Shown: piece by piece, positions 34,054 through 43,268 of the stretch
Layout of the letters: every line of letters begins with the position of its first letter
How positions within the stretch are numbered: the first letter of the stretch is position 1
NCBI RefSeq assembly: GCF_014905615.1
Contig: NZ_AQGU01000029.1
Location: forward strand, 744,001 to 808,000
Direction of reading: 5' to 3'
Source: Pseudoalteromonas aliena SW19
GTDB taxonomy: Bacteria > Pseudomonadota > Gammaproteobacteria > Enterobacterales > Alteromonadaceae
Length of the DNA stretch: 64,000 nt
Notes under the pieces: model-generated
The model's input: the letters and a program-made list of their open reading frames with translations, nothing else
What the model was told of the DNA's origin: nothing
Databases searched by the model: none
Program-made: the position numbers and the translations under genes

Positions 34054-35533
34054 TGATTTCTTTCCTTGCAAAACGAGGCCACCAAACATGGAATGTTACT
34101 CCTCTTTGTGGTTGATTCGACGTAACATTAAGCTTTCCTCCGTGCGCTTCTGTAAGCCGTCGGCTTATGGATAAGCCAATACCTGCCCCTTGTCTTTCGC
34201 CTGAAGTTGTCGTTTGAAATAAGCTAAAAATACGTTCATAAGCTGCTTCTGGTATTCCCGGTCCATCATCAGAAACGGTTAAATGGCAGAGAGTATTCTC
34301 TGCAACAGATCGAATTAAAATAATTCCTTCTTCACGGTCATGGTGTCCGATGGCATTACTCACCAAATTGCGAATAACAGTTTCAAGTGGTGTCCATGCA
34401 GACACAATACTGTCGAGTTGAATGTCTTTTTTAAGCTTTATACCCACAGGAAATTCTAATAACTCCTCTACATTATTGACCAACTTATTGATATCGATTT
34501 TTTGTGTATCCAGTGTGGCCTTACCTGCTTTTGCATAGTCTAATAAGTTATCGATTAACGTTTCCATTTTTAAAATACGTTCATCAATACGCGTTAAATT
34601 GTGCTGTACCTCATCTGTCGTTGTCCCCAGATCTTCTTTAATCCATTCAACTAAATTAGAAATTCCTCTCAATGGAGAACGTAAGTCATGGGAAGCCACA
34701 TAAGTAAATTCCTTTAGGCTAGTATTGTTTTCCTTTAGCTCTACTTCCATTCTCTTTCGATCGCTAATGTCCAATAGCGAGACAAATACCATGTCTTCAT
34801 TATTCGTGTTCTCAAAAGGGCTTAAACCTATTTCTACAGGAAACTCTTTGCCGTCTTTATTTAGCGCGGTTAAGTCTCTTCCAACTCCCATACTTCTTAT
34901 GCTGGGCGCTTGATGAAATGAATGACGCAGCCCTGCATGATGTCCTTGATAGCGTTTTGGTAATAGCATTTCCATTTTTTTATCTAATAACTCTTCTTCA
35001 CTGTAACCAAAAGAGGAGCAAATCGATTTATTCACTGATTGAATAATGCCATTTTTATCTATTATTAAAACCCCATGTGGTACAGCCTGAATAGAGCGTT
35101 GAAACATATTATTAGCGCGAAGCCTTTGTGAAATATCTACCAGCGTTGCTAATACTAATTCTTGTTTTCCGCGTATGGGGTTTAAGCCTATTTCAATCGG
35201 AATTTGAGCGCCATTTTTTTGACTGGCAAACAATTCACGACCTGCACCCATTAAACGTTTTCTAGGCTTTGCAAAAAACTGGCTCATTAAATGTGTATGA
35301 TTGGATTTAAATTGTGAAGGAAGTAAACTGTCTATGTTCATTCCTATAAGCTCTGAGTCAGTGTAGCCAAGTATTTCAGACAGTTGATCATTTGCAAAAA
35401 GAATTTGAGCCTTAGCATTCACTATCATTGCACCCATAGGCAAGCAATCAACCAATTGCGCCAAAAACGCATTGTCTATTTTAAAATCAGTATTTAAGGG
35501 ATCAACACCCGTGTTAACTTTAGTTTCGTTCAT
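34046..35533 (-). CDS. PAS-PAS sensor histidine kinase
   Basis: A 495-residue kinase with no membrane segment, so it is cytoplasmic. Two similar PAS domains (about 25-140 and 150-265), each ending in a FPVEIG/IPIEIG loop and a LLDISDRKR type linker; the first has DCLPMGAMIVNAKAQILFAN and the second AVPHGVLIIDKNGIIQSVN. HisKA domain with the phosphoacceptor His in FTYVASHDLRSPLRGI, then HATPase with NLVSNAIGHH, SDDGPGIPEAAYERIF and GAGIGLSIS. The PAS pair may bind a small ligand or sense redox; no haem or flavin motif can be assigned. First gene of the operon. Confidence 0.92.
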   Translation of the reverse strand: MNETKVNTGVDPLNTDFKIDNAFLAQLVDCLPMGAMIVNAKAQILFANDQLSEILGYTDSELIGMNIDSLLPSQFKSNHTHLMSQFFAKPRKRLMGAGRELFASQKNGAQIPIEIGLNPIRGKQELVLATLVDISQRLRANNMFQRSIQAVPHGVLIIDKNGIIQSVNKSICSSFGYSEEELLDKKMEMLLPKRYQGHHAGLRHSFHQAPSIRSMGVGRDLTALNKDGKEFPVEIGLSPFENTNNEDMVFVSLLDISDRKRMEVELKENNTSLKEFTYVASHDLRSPLRGISNLVEWIKEDLGTTTDEVQHNLTRIDERILKMETLIDNLLDYAKAGKATLDTQKIDINKLVNNVEELLEFPVGIKLKKDIQLDSIVSAWTPLETVIRNLVSNAIGHHDREEGIILIRSVAENTLCHLTVSDDGPGIPEAAYERIFSLFQTTTSGERQGAGIGLSISRRLTEAHGGKLNVTSNQPQRGVTFHVWWPRFARKEIND

Positions 35534-35805
35534 TTACATACCTATTTAAAAACTACTCATATATGAATAGACGAGGAAATGATGAACATCAAATTAAGGG
35601 CGATTATTTTCGCTAAAAACTGTTACCTTTAATAAATTTTCATTATATGTGTCAGGTAATTATATTTAAGGAAGAAAATTCCTGTTTGTTGCTTTGTCCA
35701 AGCGTTCTATTTTTACATCGTAAAATAGCAAATCTTATTAAACAAAATAAAGGTAGATTCAACTTCGAAGTAACGTCAATAAACTAGACTTATATAAACG
35801 CTACC

Positions 35806-36066
35806 TTGAGAAAAATAGCGATTATATTACTGACGTTATTGCTGATGTTATTACCTTCTGTGAGCTATACAGAGATATTTAACAAAATACCGAGCATTTC
35901 GAATGTGTGGTTACAGAGTACTACTCTTGATATGTTTGCGTTTATCGCTTCACTACGCTTTAATCTAGCTCTCTTATTTTCTGTACTTACATTGATTTCG
36001 CACTTTTACCATGGCTATACTTCAGCACTTATGGTGTTATTTGGCCATTGTAAGGCGTTTCTTTGA
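35806..36066 (+). CDS. Possible small membrane protein (weakly supported)
   Basis: An open frame of 86 codons begins with TTG and has no clear ribosome site. The product would have a signal-like N-terminus (IAIILLTLLLMLLPSVS) and a second hydrophobic stretch. I do not recognise it. It might be a decayed gene or chance; kept only because the hydrophobic pattern is ordered. Confidence 0.22.
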   Translation: MRKIAIILLTLLLMLLPSVSYTEIFNKIPSISNVWLQSTTLDMFAFIASLRFNLALLFSVLTLISHFYHGYTSALMVLFGHCKAFL

Positions 36067-36170
36067 AAGCTTAAGTAAGAAATTTAATTAGCGGCTGTTT
36101 AACTGTATTTTAACTATGTCATTAAATTGGAATGGGTCGTTAGAATCAAATTTAGACTTTATACATCGCA

Positions 36171-36275
36171 ATTATTGACTGGCTGTAATTCGCTCATAAC
36201 TGTACGTTAGATTGAAACCTCACTTCTACACTGTCAAGATTGATGTGAGCCATTACAGCTAAAGTAGTCAATAGT
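36171..36275. repeat. Large imperfect inverted repeat in the intergenic region
   Basis: ATTATTGACT, GCTGTAAT and GCTCA on the left (36171-36196) are matched in order and in reverse by TGAGC, ATTACAGC and AGTCAATAGT on the right (36245-36275), with a few unpaired bases. A further small hairpin GCCCTG / CAGGGC follows at about 36281-36302. No coding frame. Confidence 0.5.
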
Positions 36276-36318
36276 TACGTGCCCTGCATTTAATACAGGG
36301 CTTTGTTAGTTTGATATT

Positions 36319-36738
36319 TTATTGGCACTTTATAGTTGCATAGAGCTGATAACATTGGTTTTTACTGCCCGTGCTTTTCATGCCCCATGATTGGTTATAC
36401 CAATCGAAGTCTCCATAGGCGCTTTCATCCTCTCCGCAAGTAATTGTGCTTCCAGATATTTCTTGGTTGTGGCCGCGCTCTTCACAAAATTGATTCCCAT
36501 TTGTAGAGCCCACAAAAAACTGCTCTAAGCGCCCATTTATCCATACCTTTGGGCTGTAATAGGTTGTTGCAGTATTGACTAGTACGCCTTGTTGCTCTTC
36601 CATATTTATTTCTGCGCGTTTAAAAGAGACTTTTTCATTTTCTTTTAATGTCATTGTGCTTGCTGAAAGCGTTGTATCTGCAAATACATTAAGTGATGCT
36701 GAACTTAAAGCGAGTAGAGCGAAAGTAAGTGTCTTCAT
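36319..36738 (-). CDS. Hypothetical secreted protein
   Basis: A 139-residue protein with a signal peptide (KTLTFALLALSSASLNVFA). The mature part has four cysteines (FCEE, TCGED, QCYQ, KCQ) that could make two disulfides, and a tryptophan/tyrosine-rich end (DWYNQSWGMKSTG). I do not recognise the family. AAGGAAAAG lies before the ATG, supporting a real gene. Monocistronic; no neighbour gives a hint. Confidence 0.7.
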   Translation of the reverse strand: MKTLTFALLALSSASLNVFADTTLSASTMTLKENEKVSFKRAEINMEEQQGVLVNTATTYYSPKVWINGRLEQFFVGSTNGNQFCEERGHNQEISGSTITCGEDESAYGDFDWYNQSWGMKSTGSKNQCYQLYATIKCQ

Positions 36739-37031
36739 TATCTTTTCCTTTAGTTGAATATAGAATTACACAAAACGTCTTTATTCAATGTGCCTACTAA
36801 GCTTGGTAAATACAGGTTTCAACAAAGTTAAGCTTTTATTAAAGTTTAAAATAATCGCTTTATATCATTGTATTTTTTCGCACCATGAAAAATATTTGAG
36901 TTACAGTTTATTCACTAGTTTTAGGCTGCTGGTGGTGTTATTTTGACGTTAATGAAAATTAAATCTCACGCAATGAATTTTAATTTTTAATGAATTAGGT
37001 AATTTTTATGACTCAAACTTTGGAACAAACA

Positions 37032-38141
37032 ATGAAAAAAGTAGGCTTGGTTGGTTGGCGGGGCATGGTTGGCTCTGTTTTATTAGAGCGAATGCAACAA
37101 GAAAATGACTTTGCACTAATCGATACTACTTTTTTTACCACCTCACAAACCGGCCAATTAGGCCCCAATTTAGCGGGTGATGCAAAACCATTGCTTAATG
37201 CAAGCGATATTGGCGAGCTTGCTAAAATGGATATTATTATTACCTGCCAAGGTGGTGACTACACCAATGCGGTATACCCTGCACTTCGCGAGTCGGGTTG
37301 GGATGGTTACTGGATTGATGCCGCTTCTGCACTGCGTATGAGCGACGACAGTATTATTGTACTCGACCCTGTAAACAAAGATGTAATTAAACAAGGCTTA
37401 GATCAAGGTGTTAAAACGTTTGTTGGGGGCAACTGCACGGTATCACTTATGCTACTTGCTTTAGGCGGGTTATTTGAGCAAGACCTAATTGAATGGGTAA
37501 GCCCAATGACTTATCAAGCGGCCTCTGGCGCCGGTGCACGTAATATGAAAGAGCTTATTGCACAAATGGGCGCTATTTATGCAAGTGTTGCACAGCAGCT
37601 CGACAATCCAAGCTCCGCTATTTTAGAAATTGATAAAATAGTGAGTGAAAAAATGGCAGTAAACGATTTACCGCACGATCAGTTTGGTGTTCCTTTAGCT
37701 GGGAGCTTAATTCCTTGGATTGATGTGCCTATGCCAAGCGGCCAATCTAAAGAAGAATGGAAGGCGCAAGTTGAAGCAAATAAAATATTGGGCTCATCTA
37801 AACAGCCGGTGCCAATTGATGGCTTGTGTGTACGTATTGGTGCTATGCGTTGCCACAGTCAAGCGATGACCATTAAACTACGTGAAGACATTAGCGTTGA
37901 AAGAATTGAAGAAATATTAGCGTCTCATAATGAATGGGTAAAAGTTATCCCTAACGAACGTGAAATTAGCGCCACAGATTTAACCCCAGTGAAAGTAACA
38001 GGCACTTTGAACATTCCTGTTGGCCGTATTCGTAAATTAGCAATGGGAGCAAAATATATTAGCGCATTTACAGTCGGCGATCAGCTTTTATGGGGAGCAG
38101 CAGAGCCACTTCGTCGTATGCTGCGCATTATCGTTGGTTAG
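37032..38141 (+). CDS. asd: Aspartate-semialdehyde dehydrogenase
   Basis: A 369-residue enzyme that reduces aspartyl phosphate to aspartate semialdehyde, the branch point to lysine/diaminopimelate, threonine and methionine. NADP site KKVGLVGWRGMVGSVLLERM-type N-terminus, the active-site cysteine in FVGGNCTVSLML, and the MTYQAASGAGARNM loop plus RIGAMRCHSQAMTIKL near the end. I choose the ATG at 37032, with GGA seven bases upstream, since the E. coli protein starts at this point; the ATG at 37008 would add eight residues. Single gene with its own terminator. Confidence 0.96.
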   Translation: MKKVGLVGWRGMVGSVLLERMQQENDFALIDTTFFTTSQTGQLGPNLAGDAKPLLNASDIGELAKMDIIITCQGGDYTNAVYPALRESGWDGYWIDAASALRMSDDSIIVLDPVNKDVIKQGLDQGVKTFVGGNCTVSLMLLALGGLFEQDLIEWVSPMTYQAASGAGARNMKELIAQMGAIYASVAQQLDNPSSAILEIDKIVSEKMAVNDLPHDQFGVPLAGSLIPWIDVPMPSGQSKEEWKAQVEANKILGSSKQPVPIDGLCVRIGAMRCHSQAMTIKLREDISVERIEEILASHNEWVKVIPNEREISATDLTPVKVTGTLNIPVGRIRKLAMGAKYISAFTVGDQLLWGAAEPLRRMLRIIVG

Positions 38142-38172
38142 TCGTAATGTATTTTAATAATTAAGCATCATT

Positions 38173-38203
38173 AAAAAGGGTTGGCAAAACACTAACCCTT
38201 TTT
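38173..38203. terminator. Terminator between asd and the diguanylate cyclase gene
   Basis: AAAAAGGGTT / AACCCTTTTT perfect 10-bp stem over an 11-nt loop; works for both convergent genes. Confidence 0.9.
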
Positions 38204-38240
38204 AATATAAAGGTTAATAACTTACAGGCTTAATTTTACA

Positions 38241-39386
38241 CTATGCATAAACGACGACATTTTTGCCTTTATGTTTAGCGTTATATAAGGCTTTATCGGC
38301 TTGATTTATTGCACTTTCAACAGTCATGTTGTGACATTGTATGTTGATTGCTCCAAAACTTGCTGTGACATTAATAGATTGCTCGTTAAGATCAAAAGGC
38401 TCATTTGCTAACGCAAGTCTTAGCTGTTCTGGTATTGCTTTAGCTTTTTCTTCACTGTTACTGGTTGCGAGTATAACAAATTCCTCACCACCAATTCGAC
38501 CAAATAAGTCATTCGTATTTATATGACTAGTGACTCTTTTTACCGCTTCAATGAGCACTGAGTCGCCGTTAGCGTGGCCGTAATCATCATTTATCTTTTT
38601 AAAGTTATCTATGTCCCAATAAATTAAACTCATGTATTGCTCAGTGCACTTTTCAGCTAATTTGGCTTGGCTTTTTTGATAAAATCCTCGACGGTTTAAA
38701 CAACCTGTTAGTACATCTGTCATTGCTAAATTTTCCATTTCATCGGCCAGATCAGAAGCCATAATAAATATGATAAATACAGCCATACCAACATTTGCTG
38801 TAGGGACGGTAAGAAAATTAATAAGGTTGTATAACTCAATGTATTCGCGATTAACTTGACTGCCTTGCATAAGCGCTACCGTGGCGGCAAAAAATAAAAA
38901 TATTCCGCATAAAATATAAGTAATAGAGGCACCTATTTCTGCAGGGAGTGATTTTTGCTTATGCTTTAGAATGATCGCAGCGTTGAGCACCAATAAAATA
39001 ACATCGTAATAAATATACAAGGACATAAACAGGCCCACATGTACATTTACAGCTTTAAAGTAATAAACGGCTGCAAGTGTGATTATGGCAAGAAAAATTA
39101 AATATCGGATACGTATGCTTGAATTTACTCTTATGCAATGTCCCCACGTGCCAAGTAGCACTGAGCCAACTGAAAAACTACTTGCCAGCATCCATACTGT
39201 TATATCTGAGGAGAACAGTGATCTGCCTAAAATAGTTGCCCATTGACATACTGATAGAGTAAAAGCACCAGTCCAAAGTAATGCATATTGCTTTTTACCT
39301 AAAGTGAACCAAGACATTAAAAAAATGATAGCCCAGATAATACTGGTCAAAAGAAGAGTAACTAATATGTAAGAAAGTGGGTTCAT
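38241..39386 (-). CDS. Membrane-bound diguanylate cyclase (GGDEF)
   Basis: A 381-residue protein with about seven hydrophobic helices in residues 5-215 and a C-terminal GGDEF domain (about 220-380). The domain has DVLTGCLNRRGFY, YWDIDNFKKINDDYGHANGD and the intact active site RIGGEEFVIL. Predicted to make c-di-GMP in response to a signal felt in the membrane. The membrane part is a 7TM-like sensor I cannot classify further. Monocistronic. Confidence 0.88.
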   Translation of the reverse strand: MNPLSYILVTLLLTSIIWAIIFLMSWFTLGKKQYALLWTGAFTLSVCQWATILGRSLFSSDITVWMLASSFSVGSVLLGTWGHCIRVNSSIRIRYLIFLAIITLAAVYYFKAVNVHVGLFMSLYIYYDVILLVLNAAIILKHKQKSLPAEIGASITYILCGIFLFFAATVALMQGSQVNREYIELYNLINFLTVPTANVGMAVFIIFIMASDLADEMENLAMTDVLTGCLNRRGFYQKSQAKLAEKCTEQYMSLIYWDIDNFKKINDDYGHANGDSVLIEAVKRVTSHINTNDLFGRIGGEEFVILATSNSEEKAKAIPEQLRLALANEPFDLNEQSINVTASFGAINIQCHNMTVESAINQADKALYNAKHKGKNVVVYA

Positions 39387-39665
39387 ATATGCTCTATTTT
39401 AAGACGCGTTAGCTTAACTTTAGTTGAGTATATTTATTTATTCGAGTTACGTTCACGCAATTATTTCAGCTAAACATAGCTAACTGTCTAAAGCTATTTA
39501 TAACACTGGTATAGCGCTTGCTATAAAATTTTAGTAAAGCCGTTATTGATAAGAAATAACTTTATTTTGGGGTATTTAAAGCGGTGTATACGTGGTGTTT
39601 TTACAATTGTATGTTGTTTTTACATATTTTAATTACTTACAGAGTTACATATAAAGGAAATTAAA

Positions 39666-40784
39666 ATGAGTTTATCTTCTAAACTTTTATTCAGTAAATG
39701 GTTTAATGCTTTGGTTGTTGTTTTATTGGTGTCCCTTATTATCAGGATCGCTGCACCTCATGCGATTCAGTATTATGTAAATTATCAACTTAAACACACA
39801 CAAGGTATTACTGGACATGTAGGCGATGTTGATTTGTTTTTATACAAAGGGGCCTATGCCATTGATGATATAGAAATTTATGCTGTCGATTCCGTTTCTG
39901 CCCCTAAACCATTACTTGGTGTAGAAACACTTAATTTTTCACTTGCATGGTCAGCACTTCTTAAAGGCAATGTAGTGACTAACATGGTGTTTACCCGCCC
40001 AGAAATTGTTATTTATGATAAAGATCCCAATACAGTAGAGCAAAATCAACAAGTAAAAGATGAAACAACATGGGTTGGACTTGCAAACAATTTAGTTTTG
40101 TTTTCTATTGATAGTTTGATGGTTAAACAAGGAAACGTAACGTTAGTTAATGTGACTAACAATACGGAGCAACCCACTTTTGTATCAAATATTAATGCTC
40201 GCATTAAAAATATCACAAATGCACAAAATTTAGAAAATCCTCTTGTAACATCGTTAAACATTGAAGGAAAACTAATGGGAGAGGCGATGTTAAAGCTCAG
40301 TGGCAAGCTTAATCCTTTTAGCAAACAGGCTAATTTTGATTTAAATGCTGAAGTGCAACGCTTTTCAGTTAAAAACCTCGACACTGTGTTTAAAGTATAC
40401 ACACCATTTGATATTGAAGCTGGTGGAATAGATGGCGCTATGGAACTTGTGGCTAAAGATAATAATTTAACGGGTTATGTAAAAGCAGGTGTTCAAAACT
40501 TACGAGTCTTCTCTTGGCGTGAAGATATTGAAAAAGATGATGATGAGATATTCACGGTCATATTTGAGGGAAGTGTTGATTTACTCAGCAGCATACTTGA
40601 AAACGATGAATCAAAGCTCGTTGCAGCACGTATTCCTATTGAAGGGCAATTAAATAATACTGATGTTTCGACTTTTCAAGCTGTTGTATCGGTTTTAAAA
40701 AATGCCTTTTTTGATGCATTTAATATGAAAATAGATGACGTTATATCATTTGAAAATACAAAAAAGCAGCAAGCTGAAAAATAG
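39666..40784 (+). CDS. DUF748/AsmA-like envelope protein
   Basis: A 372-residue protein with one N-terminal membrane helix (FNALVVVLLVSLIIRIAAP) and a large periplasmic body of repeated beta strands. The sequence GHVGDVDLFLYKGAYAIDDI, FSLAWSALLKGNVVTNMVFT and PLVTSLNIEGKLMGEAML matches the DUF748 type, distant relatives of AsmA proteins that bridge the envelope. The function in lipid traffic is inferred from the fold family only. AAAGGA ribosome site before the ATG. Confidence 0.75.
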   Translation: MSLSSKLLFSKWFNALVVVLLVSLIIRIAAPHAIQYYVNYQLKHTQGITGHVGDVDLFLYKGAYAIDDIEIYAVDSVSAPKPLLGVETLNFSLAWSALLKGNVVTNMVFTRPEIVIYDKDPNTVEQNQQVKDETTWVGLANNLVLFSIDSLMVKQGNVTLVNVTNNTEQPTFVSNINARIKNITNAQNLENPLVTSLNIEGKLMGEAMLKLSGKLNPFSKQANFDLNAEVQRFSVKNLDTVFKVYTPFDIEAGGIDGAMELVAKDNNLTGYVKAGVQNLRVFSWREDIEKDDDEIFTVIFEGSVDLLSSILENDESKLVAARIPIEGQLNNTDVSTFQAVVSVLKNAFFDAFNMKIDDVISFENTKKQQAEK

Positions 40785-40819
40785 CAAATATGAATAGGGC
40801 GGTTTATTCTAATGGATCT

Positions 40820-40857
40820 TAAGTGGCACCAAACCTTATAGAGACAGGTGCCACTTA
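40820..40857. terminator. Hairpin between the DUF748 and ion-channel genes
   Basis: TAAGTGGCACC / GGTGCCACTTA form a perfect 11-bp stem over a 16-nt loop between convergent genes; the right arm includes the channel stop codon. Lacks a long T-run. Confidence 0.7.
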
Positions 40858-41670
40858 TACAGATCTAGGCCTTTTCTCTAATAATACTTTTAACTCCGCA
40901 ATTTGCGTTTTTAATTCGTTTACTTGCCCTTGTGTTGCGGGCAGCGAGTCATTATCAGCAAGTTCTTCTCGTGCATTACGATGCTCTTCACCCATAACTT
41001 CTAAAATGGCACCTACCATCATGTTTAAAAAGACAAAAGCGGTTAAAAATATAAACGTTAGGTAATAAACCCAACTTAGCTCGTATACCGCCATTGTTTC
41101 GTACATTATGTCGGTCCAGTCTTCAAATGTGGCGATTCTAAACAAAGTTAACATTGAAATGGATACGTCTTGCCAAAGGACAGGGTTAATATCAGCAAAC
41201 ATCATGCTGCCCATTGCGGCGTAAATATAAAAAATAACAAACATGAGCAGCGCTATATAGCCCATTTGTGGAATTGCTTTGAGTAGTGAGTTTACTAATA
41301 AGCGTAACTCTGGGATCATAGAGACTAACCGTAACACTCTAAATATTCGTAATAATCGCGCAATTAACATAGTAGAGCCTGCAGCAGGGTATAAACTGCC
41401 AAGTACTATAATGGTATCAAATATATTCCATCCTTTAGAAAAAAAGTTTTTTATACCTTTACTTGCAATAAAGCGAATTACTAACTCAATTAAAAAAAAG
41501 GCGGTAATGCCAATGTCCATCCAATATAAGGCAAGCTCTACGGTTGGATGGAGTGAATAAGTATGTGCACCTACAGTAAGGGCAGAAACAATAATGACAG
41601 CTATAACAAATGATTGAAATATCTTGCTTTTGTCTATACGCTGAAACGACGTTTGTAACTGCGACATCAT
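40855..41670 (-). CDS. Voltage-gated cation channel, one-domain (NaChBac-like)
   Basis: A 271-residue inner-membrane channel subunit that should assemble as a tetramer. Six helices can be outlined: S1 near residue 20-40, S2 VELALYWMDIGITAFFLIEL, S3 NIFDTIIVLGSLY, an S4 voltage sensor RLLRIFRVLRLVS with arginines every third residue, S5 MGYIALLMFVIFYIYAAMG, and S6 VYYLTFIFLTAFVFLNMMVG. The pore carries the selectivity filter TFEDWTD, closer to calcium-channel repeats than to the LESWAS of NaChBac. The C-terminus has a coiled-coil-like helix ending LKTQIAELKVLLEK, the usual tetramer bundle. May control motility or Ca2+/Na+ signalling. Confidence 0.88.
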   Translation of the reverse strand: MMSQLQTSFQRIDKSKIFQSFVIAVIIVSALTVGAHTYSLHPTVELALYWMDIGITAFFLIELVIRFIASKGIKNFFSKGWNIFDTIIVLGSLYPAAGSTMLIARLLRIFRVLRLVSMIPELRLLVNSLLKAIPQMGYIALLMFVIFYIYAAMGSMMFADINPVLWQDVSISMLTLFRIATFEDWTDIMYETMAVYELSWVYYLTFIFLTAFVFLNMMVGAILEVMGEEHRNAREELADNDSLPATQGQVNELKTQIAELKVLLEKRPRSV

Positions 41671-41770
41671 AATAAGGGGTCCTGTGAAAAGTAAGGTTTT
41701 ATCGCGCTAATATACAATAATATTGCCATAATTTAACGCTTTTTTGATATCGAAAGTGTAAGGAAATTTA

Positions 41771-41983
41771 ATGTTTATCAATAAACTAAAAAATAGTGCA
41801 TTACCGATTATTGGATTATGCCTGTTAGCTGGTTGCAGTTCAGACGCACGCTTTCATGAGGTTCAATCGGCGCGGCTTAATGAATGTAACTATAAAGCAG
41901 ATAAAGAATATTATGAATGCTTAAATAAACAAGACTCTAATTACGAAGAGTTTAAAAAAAAGCAAAAAGCAGAGACGAAATAA
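41771..41983 (+). CDS. Small lipoprotein
   Basis: A 70-residue protein with lipobox (LCLLAGCSS, Cys at about residue 22) and a short charged mature part with cysteines in NECNYKADKEYYECL. AAGGAAATTTA precedes the ATG. I do not recognise a family. Adjacent to a 93-residue gene that begins 15 bases after its stop. Confidence 0.65.
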   Translation: MFINKLKNSALPIIGLCLLAGCSSDARFHEVQSARLNECNYKADKEYYECLNKQDSNYEEFKKKQKAETK

Positions 41984-41998
41984 GTTGCGTGATTATTT

Positions 41999-42280
41999 AT
42001 GACTAAAACACAAAAGCAGCGAGAGAAACAAATTCGCTTAGCATTAACTGTTGCGTGTGAAGCAATAAAAGAAACAGTAGTTGGCTTTAATTATTTAACA
42101 CACACAGTCGATTTAAGTAATGAGGAGAGCACGTTAAAGGTACAGTGCTATTTTAATGACGATATTGCGCTTGTCGCTGCTAAACCTCAGCTTGATGAAT
42201 TAGCGGATATCATATTTACGCAGTTGGCGAGTATTAAACTGAATATTAAACCAGCACAGATTTTATTTTTTGCCAATTAA
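41999..42280 (+). CDS. Hypothetical conserved small protein
   Basis: A 93-residue soluble protein starting TKTQKQREKQIRLALTVACE. Its mixed alpha/beta pattern (KETVVGFNYLTHTVDL, LKVQCYFNDD, IIFTQLASIKLNI) is suggestive of a compact single domain. Family not recognised. Small spacing to the lipoprotein gene before it suggests a shared message. Confidence 0.6.
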   Translation: MTKTQKQREKQIRLALTVACEAIKETVVGFNYLTHTVDLSNEESTLKVQCYFNDDIALVAAKPQLDELADIIFTQLASIKLNIKPAQILFFAN

Positions 42281-42349
42281 TAGTGGTTTAGTTGGTTTGA
42301 CAGCACAGTGATGTTTATAATTACATAAATTACTTTAAAGGTTTCAATT

Positions 42350-42541
42350 ATGGCCGTTCCTACGCGTTCGCAAATTTCACCAGGCATAACAGTAAATATT
42401 GTATTAAAAGAAGATCAACGCAGCGGTACATTAACCGAAGGTGTTGTTGAGCGCCTTTTAACAAAATCACCAAATCACCCACACGGCATTAAAGTACGTT
42501 TAGAAGATGGTCAAGTTGGCCGAGTAAAAGAGATTTTATAA
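42350..42541 (+). CDS. YwbE family protein
   Basis: A 63-residue protein with the YwbE signature along its full length: RSQISPGITVNIVLKEDQRS, then LTEGVVERLLTKS and HPHGIKVRLEDGQVGRVKEI. The KOW/SH3-like fold is suggestive of nucleic-acid or ribosome association, but no function is established. The TAA stop overlaps the next ATG by one base. Confidence 0.85.
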   Translation: MAVPTRSQISPGITVNIVLKEDQRSGTLTEGVVERLLTKSPNHPHGIKVRLEDGQVGRVKEIL

Positions 42542-43059
42542 TGGCAGCGTTAACAGAGCAGGCTTTTTGGGAATTAGTAACAACACCTGATTTAGGACTC
42601 GACCCACAAAGTGTGAGCGATAACCTAAAAACTAAACTTAATGATTTAAGCGATCAACACCTTATTGATTTTGATAAGCACTTTGGCATACATATGCGTA
42701 AATGTTTTACCTGGGATTTGTTTGGTGCCGCTTTTGTAATGGCTGGATGTAATGACGACTACGGTTTTAGTGAGTTTAGATGTTGGTTAATTTCTCGAGG
42801 TAAAACTGTTTTTGAAAATGCGCTAGTGGATCCCGACTCGATTGCACAGTGTACGCCTGTTTACTATTTAAACGAGCAACCTTATCCATACATCGATGAA
42901 TATGACTTAATTGCTGGTTTATTATTTGAAGATCGCAATGAAGATGAATTACCGTTTATTCCATCAGGCAGCGATGAACCCAACGGTAAACGTTTTAAAG
43001 ACAAACCTAAGTTTTTAAAGCAAAGCTACCCTTTATTATTTGCAAAGTACTGGCAGTAG
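42541..43059 (+). CDS. DUF4240 domain protein
   Basis: A 172-residue protein with the DUF4240 pattern: FWELVTTPDLGLDPQSVSDN, LSDQHLIDFDKHF, TWDLFGAAFVMAGCNDDYGF, FRCWLISRGKTVFENALVDP. Members are found in contexts of SMI1/WGR-type or toxin-immunity genes, but there is no toxin here. Translation is coupled to ywbE by the TAATG overlap. Confidence 0.8.
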   Translation: MAALTEQAFWELVTTPDLGLDPQSVSDNLKTKLNDLSDQHLIDFDKHFGIHMRKCFTWDLFGAAFVMAGCNDDYGFSEFRCWLISRGKTVFENALVDPDSIAQCTPVYYLNEQPYPYIDEYDLIAGLLFEDRNEDELPFIPSGSDEPNGKRFKDKPKFLKQSYPLLFAKYWQ

Positions 43060-43071
43060 CAATAGCACGTT

Positions 43072-43124
43072 AATCATTTTGTTGTTCGAGTCCGTATATA
43101 AACAGTACCAACAACAAAATGATT
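43072..43124. repeat. 15-bp perfect inverted repeat
   Basis: AATCATTTTGTTGTT and AACAACAAAATGATT are separated by 23 bases, just past the DUF4240 gene. There is no T-run. May be a terminator of unusual form or a processing signal. Confidence 0.6.
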
Positions 43125-43268
43125 GTTAATGCAGTATCTACTTCCTGTAGTGCGACTTCTCTCCTTTTATAGTAAATCTCTGTTATAGTTGTTAAAAGTT
43201 ATAAAAGCTAAGTGATTAGGCATTTTGCTATTATTTAACACGCTGACTCACGAGGATATATCTACAAA

